A DNA stretch of 64,000 nucleotides from Bacillus sp. Y1 (GTDB lineage: Bacteria > Bacillota > Bacilli > Bacillales > Cytobacillaceae), in assembly GCF_003586445.1 (NCBI RefSeq), contig NZ_CP030028.1:4486501-4550500 (forward strand), read 5' to 3'. The stretch's first letter is position 1; every line of letters starts with the position of its first letter. Positions 9,400-19,341 of this stretch are shown piece after piece. The notes under the pieces are model-generated. The model was given only the letters and a program-made list of their open reading frames with translations, made no database searches and had not been told where the DNA came from. A program made the translations under genes and the position numbers.

Positions 9400-11319
9400 T
9401 TACTTACTATCTAGTGTAAATAATGGAGCACCTGTTTTCACTTGTTTTACATCCACAAGTTGTAAATCGAACTCTTTATAGTTTGTTACAACGATTGGAG
9501 TTGTTAACGGCTTACCAGCTTCTTTAATTTGATCCATATCAAACTCAATTAATAATTGACCTGGTTTCACATAATCACCTTGAGACACATGAGCGGTGAA
9601 AAACTTTCCTTCTAATTGAACCGTATCCATACCGATGTGGATTAACAGATCTGCACCTGCATCTGTTGTAATACCAATCGCATGCTTTGTTGGGAAAAGT
9701 GCGGAAACTGTTCCTGCCACTGGAGCAACTAATTTCCCTTCACTTGGCTCAATCGCTACACCATGACCTAATGCACCAGATGAAAATGCTGCGTCCTTTA
9801 CTTCTGATAATGCAATTACTTCACCATTTAATGGACTAACTACTTCTTCATTTTGAACCTTTTGAACCTTAGTCGCTGCTACTTCACTAGCTGCAGACGT
9901 TGTTTCTTTTGAAGCTTGTTGTTCTTTGTTGATTCCACCGAAAAGTAATGTAAGAACTAAACCTGCGATGAAACCTACTACGATAGAAATGATTGCTCCA
10001 TAGAATCCTAAATCGATTCCTTCTGGGCTGAGATAAGATGGAATTCCGAAGATTCCAAGACCACCGATAATGTAACCCGTTACATTTGTAGCACCTGCAA
10101 TAGCTCCACCAATACCTGCAGCGATACAGCTCATGATAAACGCTTTCTTTAATGGAAGTGTAATACCGTAAATAGCCGGTTCAGTTACACCAAAAATACC
10201 TGAGATAAATGCTGGAATACTTAGTGACTTTAACTTTTGGTTCTTTGTTTTTAATAGGATTGCTAGTACTGCACCTGTTTGTGCAAATGATGCTGCAAAA
10301 ACAGTTGCAAGGATTGTGTCATAACCTAGTGTTGCTAAGTTGTTGAATGCAATTGGTACTAATCCCCAGTGAAGACCAAAGATAACGAATACTTGCCAGA
10401 AACCACCTAATAGTAGACCTGCAATCAATGGGCTTACGTTATAGATTGCTAATGTCCCTTGACCTAATAAACTTCCTGCCCATGTTGCTACCGGGCCAAT
10501 AACAATAAATGTAAGTGGTACAACAATTAATAATGTTAACATTGGTACGACAAATGCTTTAATTACATCTGGAATAACTGTCTTTAACCATTTTTCCACT
10601 TTAGCTGCAAAGAATGCTGAAATAATAATCGGTATAACAGATGAAGAATAAGACATTAAGATAACTGGAATTCCTAAGAATGTAACGTAAATTGGTGATT
10701 CAAACATTGTTCCTGAAAATAATGTGTAAAGAGGTTCACCAGCTGTTAGTGTTGATAAAGTTGGATACACTAACGCTGCCCCGATCGCCATCCCTACGAA
10801 TGGGTTACCACCAAATTTCTTAATTGCTGTATAACCTAAGAAGATTGGTAGGAAGTAAAACAATGCGTCACCTGTTGCATTTAAAATTTGATACGTACCT
10901 GATGTATTATCTAACCAACCAAATGCGACAAATAATGCGTTTAATCCTTTGATCATCCCTGTTGCTGCTAATACACCAAGAACAGGAGTAAAGATACTTG
11001 AGATCATATCAATAAAGCGACTGAGTAGTGATCCTTTTGGACCTTCCTCTTCTTCAACAGGCGTTTGACCTTGGAATCCACCAACAGTAGTAACTGCTTT
11101 GTACACATCTGGTACATGGTTTCCGATTACGACTTGATATTGTCCTCCGCTTTTCATAACAGTTACAACATCATCCATATTTTTTAACACTTCTGTGTTT
11201 GCTTTGCTTTCATCTCTTAACTTAAAACGTAAACGAGTAACACAGTGGACCACACTGGAAACGTTTTCTTTTCCGCCCACATTGGCAATAATATCTTTTG
11301 CTAATTGCTCGTATTTCAT
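9400..11319 (-). CDS. bglP: PTS beta-glucoside transporter EIIBCA
   Basis: Membrane permease of 639 residues that imports and phosphorylates beta-glucosides such as salicin, arbutin or cellobiose. EIIB: residues 1-90 with phospho-Cys26 (HCVTRLRF). EIIC: about 105-455 with around ten membrane segments. EIIA: last 150 residues with the phospho-His motif HIGMDTV. A Ser/Thr/Ala/Gln-rich linker joins EIIC to EIIA. It heads the bglP-bglH operon, behind a promoter overlapped by a cre box and a RAT/terminator leader. EIIB also normally phosphorylates and inactivates LicT when no substrate is present. Confidence 0.93.
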   Translation of the reverse strand: MKYEQLAKDIIANVGGKENVSSVVHCVTRLRFKLRDESKANTEVLKNMDDVVTVMKSGGQYQVVIGNHVPDVYKAVTTVGGFQGQTPVEEEEGPKGSLLSRFIDMISSIFTPVLGVLAATGMIKGLNALFVAFGWLDNTSGTYQILNATGDALFYFLPIFLGYTAIKKFGGNPFVGMAIGAALVYPTLSTLTAGEPLYTLFSGTMFESPIYVTFLGIPVILMSYSSSVIPIIISAFFAAKVEKWLKTVIPDVIKAFVVPMLTLLIVVPLTFIVIGPVATWAGSLLGQGTLAIYNVSPLIAGLLLGGFWQVFVIFGLHWGLVPIAFNNLATLGYDTILATVFAASFAQTGAVLAILLKTKNQKLKSLSIPAFISGIFGVTEPAIYGITLPLKKAFIMSCIAAGIGGAIAGATNVTGYIIGGLGIFGIPSYLSPEGIDLGFYGAIISIVVGFIAGLVLTLLFGGINKEQQASKETTSAASEVAATKVQKVQNEEVVSPLNGEVIALSEVKDAAFSSGALGHGVAIEPSEGKLVAPVAGTVSALFPTKHAIGITTDAGADLLIHIGMDTVQLEGKFFTAHVSQGDYVKPGQLLIEFDMDQIKEAGKPLTTPIVVTNYKEFDLQLVDVKQVKTGAPLFTLDSK

Positions 11320-11362
11320 TTTTGACCCTTCCTTCTTTTATATGATATTTATTTTTTCCAAA

Positions 11363-11451
11363 TAAAAAACCTGAGCCAATTAGGAACACACACAGCTAGC
11401 GATAGCGTGTTTCTAATCGGATCAGGTTATGCCCACTTAAGGTAACATTCC
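11363..11451 (-). promoter_or_regulatory. RAT antiterminator and terminator of the bglP leader
   Basis: On the minus strand the RAT runs 11451-11420 (GGAATGTTACC ... GGGCATAACCTGA), close to the LicT target consensus. It overlaps the 5' arm of a terminator (AACCTGATCCGATTAG with CTAATTGGCTCAGGTT, then T6). Only one structure can form, the standard LicT switch. Confidence 0.85.
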
Positions 11452-11487
11452 TTCAAGGAATTTATTAAGTTTTATTTGATACGTGTA

Positions 11488-11525
11488 ATTTATCACGGGA
11501 ATTTGGTAGGTGTCAACGCTTTCTT
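11488..11525 (-). promoter_or_regulatory. bglP promoter with overlapping cre box
   Basis: Minus strand: -35 TTGACA (11516-11511), 17-bp spacer, -10 ATAAAT (11493-11488). A cre box AAGAAAGCGTTGACA (11525-11511) matches the CcpA consensus at all but one fixed position and covers the -35, so glucose repression is expected. Confidence 0.75.
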
Positions 11526-11721
11526 TTAATTTTTTTTAATATTTTTATAGATTGCCGACTTGTATCTTATATATATATAAAAATGCAAAAAAAATGCATG
11601 AACTACTCCACCTAGAATGGAAACGTCACTTGTGATCCATTCTCTTCGCTGGTATTCCTTCGTAATAAAGGCTTGTTCATGAATCACAAGTGACAATTTA
11701 AAAATAACGTTTACAAAATTC
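11526..11721. promoter_or_regulatory. Divergent control region with inverted TCAC-N2-GTGA sites
   Basis: Gene-free region between the two bgl promoters. GTCACTTGTGAT at 11625-11636 is repeated in inverted form as ATCACAAGTGAC at 11683-11694; each contains the dyad TCAC-WW-GTGA, centres 58 bp apart. The first copy sits in the loop of AGAATGGA (11614-11621) / TCCATTCT (11636-11643). CATGAAC (11598-11604) also pairs with GTTCATG (11675-11681), interleaved with the other arms. Likely operators for an unidentified dimeric regulator. Confidence 0.5.
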
Positions 11722-11750
11722 TTGCTTCGACAAAATATTCATGTTATAGT
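11722..11750 (+). promoter_or_regulatory. Promoter of the second phospho-beta-glucosidase gene
   Basis: -35 TTGCTT (11722-11727), 17 bp, extended -10 TGTTATAGT (TATAGT at 11745-11750). A half-matching cre-like sequence (CGTTTACA core, 11701-11715) lies just upstream. Confidence 0.7.
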
Positions 11751-11779
11751 TAACGCAATTAAACAAACAACCTTTTTTA

Positions 11780-13352
<1,573 letters not shown>

Positions 13353-13360
13353 TAAATAGG

Positions 13361-13398
13361 AAAGCATTGGTCCACTTGTATGGGCCAATGCTTTTTTT
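13361..13398 (+). terminator. Terminator of the second bgl gene
   Basis: AAAGCATTGG (13361-13370) pairs with CCAATGCTTT (13385-13394), then T-run. Confidence 0.85.
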
Positions 13399-13504
13399 GT
13401 GGGTGGGACGTTTTTTATGGCTGGCTTTTTCGGGCAATTGAGGGTTGGGGGTGACCTAGATATGAAGGATGACGACTGTTTCTCTTAGATTCCTAGCTCG
13501 TTTG

Positions 13505-13905
13505 GGTCTTGATACCCGTGATGATGACCGTTAATTCTAGTTAATCTAGTTCCTCTGGTCTTCATAAGCCTGATGAGATTCATTTCTTCCTAATTCATCC
13601 CTCATTTTGATCTTCATAAGCCCAATGAACTTCATTTCCAACAGATTCTTCGTTCCTTTTGATCTTCATCAGCTTGATGAACCTCATTTCCAACAGATTC
13701 ACCGCTCCTTTTGATCTTCATCTGCTCGATGAACTTCATTTCCAACAGATTCACCGTTCCTTTTGATCTTCATCAGCTCGATGAACTTCATTTCCAACAG
13801 ATTCACCGTTCCTTTTGATCTTCATAAGCCCTATGAACTTCATTTCTACCGGATTCACTGCTCCTTTTGATCCTCATCAGCCTGATGAACTTCATAGAAC
13901 CAATA
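13505..13905. repeat. Hairpin array, 52-bp period (GATCTTCAT family), about 8 units
   Basis: This gene-free stretch between convergent genes is a tandem array. The anchor GATC/GGTC recurs at 13505, 13557, 13609, 13661, 13713, 13765, 13817 and 13869, exactly 52 bp apart each time. Each unit begins GATCTTCATnAGCnCGATGAACTTCATT, giving a small hairpin TTCAT / ATGAA with a 7-nt loop, followed by a less constant half. Middle units are nearly identical, outer ones decayed. 52 is not a multiple of 3 and the short frames crossing it are not genes. The same family occurs at 36946-37165. Confidence 0.85.
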
Positions 13906-13927
13906 TCCTTCTGTCTTTCAGATCCTA

Positions 13928-14743
13928 TTATGAAAACTGCGATAACACCAACACCAACGGTCCCACAATAAAGCAATAATAAGCGAAATACTTCAGATTC
14001 CCTCGCTCCATTAACCCCATAAACCATTTTAATGAGAAATAAGATAACAGCAGTGACATCACAAACGCCACGATATAAGGAATAAGTAGTTCTCCCAATT
14101 GCATGTCGCCTACTTTTAACACAATTGCTCCTAAGCTAACAGGAATATATAGAAGGAATGAGAATCGTAAGGCCGTTTCTCTTTTCATCCCTATTCCCAT
14201 CGCAGCCACAATCGTAGCACCCGAGCGGCTTATTCCAGGAATTAATGCCACCGCTTGAGCGAAACCAACAATAAGGGCATCTCTAACCGTTAACCCTCGG
14301 TCGCCTTTTGTTCCCTTAAGATTTCTAATGAGCCAAAGAGCGATCCCTGTCACGATTAAAGCTCCACCAATCGGAGCAACTCCCCTGAAATAACTAGAGA
14401 TCGTATCTTCTAACAGAATCCCGATCACACCTGCAGGAATGGTACCAATTATTAAATAAACGATAAAGAGAAAATCATCCTTATCACTTGGATCCTTTTT
14501 AACCATATATTTGCTTCCGTTTTTCACTAATCTAATAAGATCGTCTCGATAAATAAGTAATACAGCCAAAAGGGAAGCAAAATTCATTAATACTTCAAAG
14601 CTAAAATCACCTTCAGCCACATCAATACCTAAAAATTCCTGAACAAGCACCAAGTGTCCGCTAGAGGAGACTGGAATGGGTTCTGTAAAACCTTGAAGAG
14701 CTCCTAAAAAGGCATATTTTAATATGATTAATACTTCTTCCAC
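13928..14743 (-). CDS. uppP: Undecaprenyl-diphosphatase, UppP/BacA family
   Basis: Membrane phosphatase of 271 residues that recycles the lipid carrier undecaprenyl pyrophosphate for peptidoglycan and wall polymer synthesis; extra copies confer bacitracin tolerance. Signature one: [14 protein letters not shown] at 17-30, the (E/Q)xxxE pattern with Ser27 and His30. Signature two: PGISRSGAT near residue 170. About eight membrane segments. It is a single gene, with AGGAGTGAGT just before the ATG, converging on the 52-bp array. The Gln at the first motif position is normal for part of the family. Confidence 0.92.
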   Translation of the reverse strand: MEEVLIILKYAFLGALQGFTEPIPVSSSGHLVLVQEFLGIDVAEGDFSFEVLMNFASLLAVLLIYRDDLIRLVKNGSKYMVKKDPSDKDDFLFIVYLIIGTIPAGVIGILLEDTISSYFRGVAPIGGALIVTGIALWLIRNLKGTKGDRGLTVRDALIVGFAQAVALIPGISRSGATIVAAMGIGMKRETALRFSFLLYIPVSLGAIVLKVGDMQLGELLIPYIVAFVMSLLLSYFSLKWFMGLMERGNLKYFAYYCFIVGPLVLVLSQFS

Positions 14744-14809
14744 CGACTCACTCCTTAACCAAAATTAAAAGGAGCTTGGAAAAGATCCAAGCCCTACATT
14801 ATTATACTA

Positions 14810-16105
14810 TTAAGCTCTTTTAATTTCCAAATATTGAATATGGTGCCCATCCTTCTTCTGGACTTTAAACACATATCCTTCTGTTTTTATCTCAGTACCA
14901 ACCTGTGCTTCCATATCCTGAGTCATGAACCATCCACCAATCGTATCCACATCTTCATTTGATAAAGTGGTTTCCAATAGATGATTTACATCCTCAACCA
15001 GCAACTTAGAATCTACGATATAGTGATTTTCATTTAGCTTTCGAATGTCAGGTAATTCATCCTCATCAAACTCATCTCGAATTTCCCCAACAATCTCTTC
15101 TAATATATCTTCAACAGTGACTAATCCGGATGTTCCACCATACTCATCTATTAATATCGCAATATGTGTACGTTCCTTTTGCATTTTTACCAGTAAGTCA
15201 TGAATTGGAACGGTCTCAATCACACGGATAATTGGGTTTATATAGGTCTGGACCGAAAAGCCTTCTCTCTTCTCTTCCTCTGAAATATCAGCAGTTAAAA
15301 GCTCTTTCACGTTAATAAAGCCAACAATATTATCTTTATCACCGTTCTCAACAGGATAACGAGTATAATTCTCCGACTTTATGGTTGCTAATATATCGGC
15401 ATATGTTTCATCAATAGAAATAGATACCATTTCTGTACGAGGAACCATAATCTCTTTCGCAATTCTTTCATCGAATTCAAATATATTATTCATGTACTTC
15501 AATTCATTTTTATTAATTTCTCCACTCTTATAGCTCTCGGACAAGAGGATTCTTAATTCTTCCTCCGAGTGAGCTAATTCATGTTCAGAAGCAGGCTTTA
15601 ATCCGAAAAGCCCTACTAGCTTACGAGCTGATCCGTTTAGGAACCAGATGATTGGGTACATAATTCGGTAGAACCAAATGATTGCTCCCGCGAATAATAA
15701 AGTAACTGTCTCTGCTTTCTGGATAGCAAAGGTTTTTGGTGCAAGCTCACCTACAACCACATGTAAAAATGTGACTAAGGCAAAGGCAATTCCGAAGGAC
15801 AAAATTTCCGTCAATGACTCATTTATATGGAAATGCTCAAATAAAGGGTGCAATATTTTTTCAACAGTCGGTTCACCCAACCACCCTAAACCTAACGCGG
15901 TAATCGTAATTCCTAATTGACACGCAGATAAATACTCATCCAGATGGGTCACTACTTTTTTAGCAGATAGCGCTCCCTTTTTACCTTCCGCAATCAGTTG
16001 GTCAATTCTCGACATACGAACCTTTACAATAGCAAACTCTGTAGCTACGAAAAAAGCAGTTAAAGCAATTAATAAAGCAATCAAAAGTAAATTTACAGTT
16101 GTCAA
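14810..16105 (-). CDS. CNNM/CBS-domain membrane protein (hemolysin C-like, YhdP/MpfA type)
   Basis: Protein of 431 residues: CNNM (DUF21) membrane domain at 1-190, a pair of CBS domains at about 205-335, and a CorC/HlyC C-terminal domain. Relatives such as YhdP/MpfA of Bacillus subtilis act in Mg2+ efflux. The alignment-supported start is TTG at 16105 ([20 protein letters not shown] matches relatives); an in-frame stop lies four codons upstream. The only Shine-Dalgarno, GGAGG at 16134-16138, is 28 nt away, and a perfect 9-1-9 hairpin (16111-16129) fills the gap. A MerR gene precedes it on the same strand. Confidence 0.88.
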   Translation of the reverse strand: MTTVNLLLIALLIALTAFFVATEFAIVKVRMSRIDQLIAEGKKGALSAKKVVTHLDEYLSACQLGITITALGLGWLGEPTVEKILHPLFEHFHINESLTEILSFGIAFALVTFLHVVVGELAPKTFAIQKAETVTLLFAGAIIWFYRIMYPIIWFLNGSARKLVGLFGLKPASEHELAHSEEELRILLSESYKSGEINKNELKYMNNIFEFDERIAKEIMVPRTEMVSISIDETYADILATIKSENYTRYPVENGDKDNIVGFINVKELLTADISEEEKREGFSVQTYINPIIRVIETVPIHDLLVKMQKERTHIAILIDEYGGTSGLVTVEDILEEIVGEIRDEFDEDELPDIRKLNENHYIVDSKLLVEDVNHLLETTLSNEDVDTIGGWFMTQDMEAQVGTEIKTEGYVFKVQKKDGHHIQYLEIKRA

Positions 16106-16110
16106 CGATC

Positions 16111-16129
16111 GGTCTTACTAAGTAAGACC
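16111..16129 (-). promoter_or_regulatory. Perfect hairpin between ribosome binding site and TTG start
   Basis: GGTCTTACT-A-AGTAAGACC, a perfect 9-1-9 palindrome, lies between GGAGG (16134-16138) and the TTG at 16105-16103. Folding removes 19 of the 28 intervening nt and leaves an effective spacing of 9. It could be a translational control element or a DNA operator. Confidence 0.6.
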
Positions 16130-16157
16130 TACACCTCCCAATATAGTAAAACAAAGT

Positions 16158-16535
16158 TTAATTAATCAATAACAAAAGCGTCTGTATTAATGAAAGACTC
16201 TCATTTGATACATTCTTTTTTACATTCTTTAAATTATTTTGATCCAGATGAGCCAATACATCTGTGACCTCTTTTTCCAATCCTTGAATCTTCAGTCTCA
16301 GTTCAAGAACATCGATTTCTTCTGCATCTTTTTCTACCACTTTTTCTTTTATTTCTTCTAGTGACATTCCATCTTTTTTGCATTGTTCAATATAATGTAG
16401 GCGTTCGATCGCCGATTTATCATAATATCGATAATTCGAAGTAGAACGTTCTACTTTCAATAGTCCTAGATTCGTATAATAGTCAATGGTTCTCTTTGTA
16501 ACATTTGCTCTTTCAGCTAATTCCCCAATTTTCAA
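16158..16535 (-). CDS. MerR-family regulator
   Basis: Regulator of about 126 residues: MerR helix-turn-helix and wing (KIGELAERANVTKRTIDYYTNLG region, SNYRYYD wing), then a coiled coil. There is no metal-binding Cys pair, so it is not a CueR/ZntR type. The drawn start is TTG at 16535, but GGAGG at 16557-16561 sits 21 nt before it and only 6 nt before an in-frame ATT (16550), so an ATT start is possible. Promoter TTGTTA-17-TATAAT lies at 16590-16618. It precedes the CNNM gene by 52 bp and probably controls it. Confidence 0.82.
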   Translation of the reverse strand: MKIGELAERANVTKRTIDYYTNLGLLKVERSTSNYRYYDKSAIERLHYIEQCKKDGMSLEEIKEKVVEKDAEEIDVLELRLKIQGLEKEVTDVLAHLDQNNLKNVKKNVSNESLSLIQTLLLLIN

Positions 16536-16589
16536 CTTCTCAGTCCCAATGGAGTCCCTCCAAACCGTCACGTGATAGTTATGAAATGA

Positions 16590-16618
16590 ATTATACAATG
16601 AGTCTAGCTTTATAACAA
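16590..16618 (-). promoter_or_regulatory. Promoter of the MerR gene
   Basis: Minus strand: -35 TTGTTA (16618-16613), 17 bp, -10 TATAAT (16595-16590). It lies just after the nadR terminator. Confidence 0.6.
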
Positions 16619-16651
16619 CTAATACGTTCGATATGGAATAAAGTTTCATAG

Positions 16652-16674
16652 AAAAAACCCCCAACTTGAGGGGG
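16652..16674 (-). terminator. Terminator of the nad salvage operon
   Basis: CCCCC (16658-16662) / GGGGG (16670-16674) with inner TCAAGTT loop; the minus strand continues with six Ts. Confidence 0.8.
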
Positions 16675-16737
16675 CAATTACTTATGATTTTGTATCGGAA
16701 ACCTTCGTCGTTTATAAAGAACTTACGCTTTTTACAC

Positions 16738-17754
16738 TCAAAATAGCTCTTCAATGAAAACGAGGGCATTCTTCAACCGATTCTCATAGCTACCATATAA
16801 CGTTTTATAGGTAATTTGATGCTGCTCTAATAGCCTTTTGAGGTGGTGATTGTTTTCATTTCGAACAGAATCAATTCCATGTACGCGCAACCCATCATCC
16901 ACCCATGAGACATCTGGCTCTAAAAATAACCATAAATCATAGGTTTGCAGCTTAGCTATTTCGTCTAACACTGGCTGATACACATCGTTATATAGATGGG
17001 AATAAAATTGAGTGACGATTGCTTCCGTATCAATAAACACCAACTTATTAGCTTTTTTAATCGCTTCTATTTCCATCATTTTATGTCCATAAGCGATTTT
17101 TAAATAATCTTCCTCTATAATAATACAGTCACAGCCACCTAACTCCTCACACACCGTTCGACCGTATTCTTCCACATAGCTAGTGTTATAGATTTTGGCA
17201 AGATTTTTCGTTAGTGTCGACTTTCCACAACTCTCCGTTCCGACGATCACTACCCTTTTGACAAAGTAAGGCTTCACTAAATCTGGTAGGAAGGCCCAGT
17301 GGTGGAAAACTCCTTCTTCTCTAATTTTTGTCGCTGAGATTCCAACCTGTCTACGAGTAGGATCGATCAGGATATGCTTAGATGTAGGATATAACTTTTC
17401 AAAAATCTCGCTGTACTCAAGTTCTGAACTAAACACAAAGTCAATCGGCTTTCCAATCTCTTCTTTGATTCTCTCAGCTCCTTGAACCCAATCGTAGTCT
17501 TCATTCCCTTGATCATCTTCAATAGAAATGACTCTTACATGGGGCATATCCTTCGTTAATTGAGAAAGCCAGCGCAAACGAATACGTGCGGGAATATAGC
17601 TCATTTCTGTCCCTTCACATAATTCCAGGTCCCGCTTTTCACTGTGAGATAATACCACGTACAGTTCATCCACCATCGAGGATGCGTGAACAATGGCATA
17701 CACATGACCAAGATGTAAAGGAAGAAATTTGCCACCAATAAAACCAGTTGTCAT
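16738..17754 (-). CDS. nadR: Bifunctional NMN adenylyltransferase / nicotinamide riboside kinase
   Basis: NadR-type enzyme of 338 residues that phosphorylates nicotinamide riboside and adenylates NMN to NAD. N-terminal nucleotidyltransferase: GKFLPLHLGHV with the HxGH motif, and ISATKIR near residue 135. C-terminal kinase: P-loop GTESCGKSTL near residue 170. The helix-turn-helix found at the start of enterobacterial NadR is absent, so this is not itself a regulator; the NrtR-like gene upstream fills that role. It lies 3 bp after pnuC, third gene of nrtR-pnuC-nadR. Confidence 0.92.
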   Translation of the reverse strand: MTTGFIGGKFLPLHLGHVYAIVHASSMVDELYVVLSHSEKRDLELCEGTEMSYIPARIRLRWLSQLTKDMPHVRVISIEDDQGNEDYDWVQGAERIKEEIGKPIDFVFSSELEYSEIFEKLYPTSKHILIDPTRRQVGISATKIREEGVFHHWAFLPDLVKPYFVKRVVIVGTESCGKSTLTKNLAKIYNTSYVEEYGRTVCEELGGCDCIIIEEDYLKIAYGHKMMEIEAIKKANKLVFIDTEAIVTQFYSHLYNDVYQPVLDEIAKLQTYDLWLFLEPDVSWVDDGLRVHGIDSVRNENNHHLKRLLEQHQITYKTLYGSYENRLKNALVFIEELF

Positions 17755-17757
17755 GTT

Positions 17758-18438
17758 TTACACCCCACTTTGCTTCATGTAAAGCTTGCGCCAATTAATA
17801 TATCCATAAATGCTATTAACAAGGAATGCAGACCACATAACGAGCATCGAAAAATCATTTCCTCCTTGAGAAATAAGGGCGCTCAACCAAAGGAAAATCG
17901 ATAATACATTTACTGCAATCCATAACAGCCATTGTTCAGCAAACCGTTTTAACATTAAAATTTGCGCTGTCACAGACAATACATTTGTTGCTGAGTCAGT
18001 CCAGACATTGTTTCCACCTAAATATTTTAAGAAAAACCCATACACAATCGTGAATATCGTTACTGTTACCACCGTGGTAACCCAGCCTGACTTGGTAAGA
18101 CTTTTAACCGTAACGTCTTCCCCTTTCACTCCATGCTTGGTTTTGTTTTTACTCCATAAATAAATCCCGATAAACTGAATGGGAAAATAAAACAACCCAT
18201 TCAGCATGGCTTCCCCGTAAAGACCATAGCCATAAGCAATATACGCGTAAGTTGCCGTCTGAACGATGCCAAAATAATAATTAGAAATTTTCCCTTTGGC
18301 GACTAACACAACGCACAGCATTCCACTAATTGAGGATATCAGACCTATAAAGGAATCCTCCCAAGCAAAGAAAAGGTAAAGATTAATCATCGTAAAAATA
18401 GCCAACCATCCCATCTCAAAACGAGTCCAATCTTTCAT
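17758..18438 (-). CDS. pnuC: Nicotinamide riboside transporter PnuC
   Basis: Membrane transporter of 226 residues with seven hydrophobic segments, typical for PnuC; contains the substrate-region motif WxxxxY-like WSKNKTKHG and the late segment EQWLLWIAVNVLSIFLW. It brings nicotinamide riboside into the cell, where the adjacent NadR kinase traps it. It lies 12 bp after the NrtR-like gene and 3 bp before nadR, so uptake, phosphorylation and adenylation are encoded in one transcript. Confidence 0.92.
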   Translation of the reverse strand: MKDWTRFEMGWLAIFTMINLYLFFAWEDSFIGLISSISGMLCVVLVAKGKISNYYFGIVQTATYAYIAYGYGLYGEAMLNGLFYFPIQFIGIYLWSKNKTKHGVKGEDVTVKSLTKSGWVTTVVTVTIFTIVYGFFLKYLGGNNVWTDSATNVLSVTAQILMLKRFAEQWLLWIAVNVLSIFLWLSALISQGGNDFSMLVMWSAFLVNSIYGYINWRKLYMKQSGV

Positions 18439-18450
18439 TTTACTCTCCCC

Positions 18451-19218
18451 TTACCCTTTTAATTTTGGGTTGTACACCGACACCATCGGTTGGAAATCCG
18501 TAAATCGGTACAACTGCGCAGGTGTTTTCGAATAACGATTTGATTTCTTTGGTTTCCCATCCTCAAGCACCGCTTCAAGAAACGGAAGTGTAGGAGCTTT
18601 TCTAAAAAAGGCAGCATCAGTCGAGATTGCTGGGTCATCTAGCACCGTGAGTAGCACCCCTTGAAGCTCTGACAAAACAAACTCCTCTGGTAAAAAATGC
18701 TGTGCCAATGTGGTCAAGGCCATATCCTTTTTGATAAACCAAAGGGCATCGTCGATGATATTTCGGTGATCGAAAGCAAGATCAAATGTTAGCGCCTCTT
18801 CTATTGAAAACAATTGAATATCAGACGCATCCTTTGAGACTTTCCGTTTTTCCAAAGACTTTTCACTTGCTATTACATAATGAGCATTCGAGATGATCCA
18901 GCCCCTCTTGTCTCGTTCGGGGTCATCATACATGCCGAAATGCTTCATCTTTAACCCGTCGATTCCTGTTTCTTCATATAGCTTTCGTTCGGCAGCTGTC
19001 ATTGCTGTTTCCGTTGGTTGAACAAACCCACCGGGTAAAGCCCATTTTCCTGCCTCGATATTGAGATTACCTTCATGGTTATGTTCGCTTCTTTTTATTA
19101 GTAGAATTTTTAATGTTTTTATCGGTGGTTTATAATCTCCATTGCTTTCTGATGTGATCGTGAAAACAGCAATATCACTTGTGTATCCATCTGGGGTTGT
19201 AAAGGTCATGTATTCCAT
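18451..19218 (-). CDS. nrtR: NrtR-like Nudix transcriptional regulator of NAD metabolism
   Basis: Protein of 255 residues with a Nudix fold (about 10-160) and a C-terminal winged helix (about 165-245, ending KTPAQLYRF, the NrtR-type ending). The Nudix box GFVQPTETAMTAAERKLYEE keeps Gx5Ex7R but has Lys in place of the first Glu of REUxEE, so hydrolysis is probably weak or lost, as expected for a sensor of ADP-ribose or a related NAD metabolite. It heads the pnuC-nadR operon; a perfect interrupted palindrome sits directly before its ribosome binding site, the evident operator. Confidence 0.85.
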   Translation of the reverse strand: MEYMTFTTPDGYTSDIAVFTITSESNGDYKPPIKTLKILLIKRSEHNHEGNLNIEAGKWALPGGFVQPTETAMTAAERKLYEETGIDGLKMKHFGMYDDPERDKRGWIISNAHYVIASEKSLEKRKVSKDASDIQLFSIEEALTFDLAFDHRNIIDDALWFIKKDMALTTLAQHFLPEEFVLSELQGVLLTVLDDPAISTDAAFFRKAPTLPFLEAVLEDGKPKKSNRYSKTPAQLYRFTDFQPMVSVYNPKLKG

Positions 19219-19222
19219 CTCC

Positions 19223-19283
19223 TTTTAATTAACGATTTGTTAATCGTTAATTAAAATATATACTCCTCATGCTCGATAGTCAA
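19223..19283 (-). promoter_or_regulatory. NAD-salvage promoter with perfect NrtR-type operator
   Basis: Minus strand: -35 TTGACT (19283-19278), 17 bp, -10 TATATT (19260-19255). Immediately downstream is a perfect palindrome, arms TTTTAATTAACGATT (19223-19237) and AATCGTTAATTAAAA (19242-19256) around TGTT. It ends at the AAAGGAGA ribosome binding site of nrtR. Confidence 0.85.
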
Positions 19284-19293
19284 GAACTAAAAT

Positions 19294-19331
19294 GGAAAAA
19301 AATAGCGTAACCATCAAAATGATGATTACGC
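19294..19331 (-). terminator. Terminator of pncA
   Basis: GCGTAACCATCA (19305-19316) pairs with TGATGATTACGC (19320-19331); the minus strand then runs TATTTTTTT. Confidence 0.8.
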
Positions 19332-19341
19332 CTAAAAGTAA

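Noticed and set aside
13803..14027. 74-codon minus-strand frame
   Set aside because: It overlaps the end of uppP and runs into the hairpin array; the second half simply translates the repeat.
13928..14743. Loss of a catalytic Glu in UppP (Gln17)
   Set aside because: The family motif is (E/Q)xxxE; Gln is normal in many active members.
16738..16769. 203-codon start of the MerR gene overlapping nadR
   Set aside because: The extra N-terminus would span the nadR terminator and the MerR promoter and has no MerR similarity.
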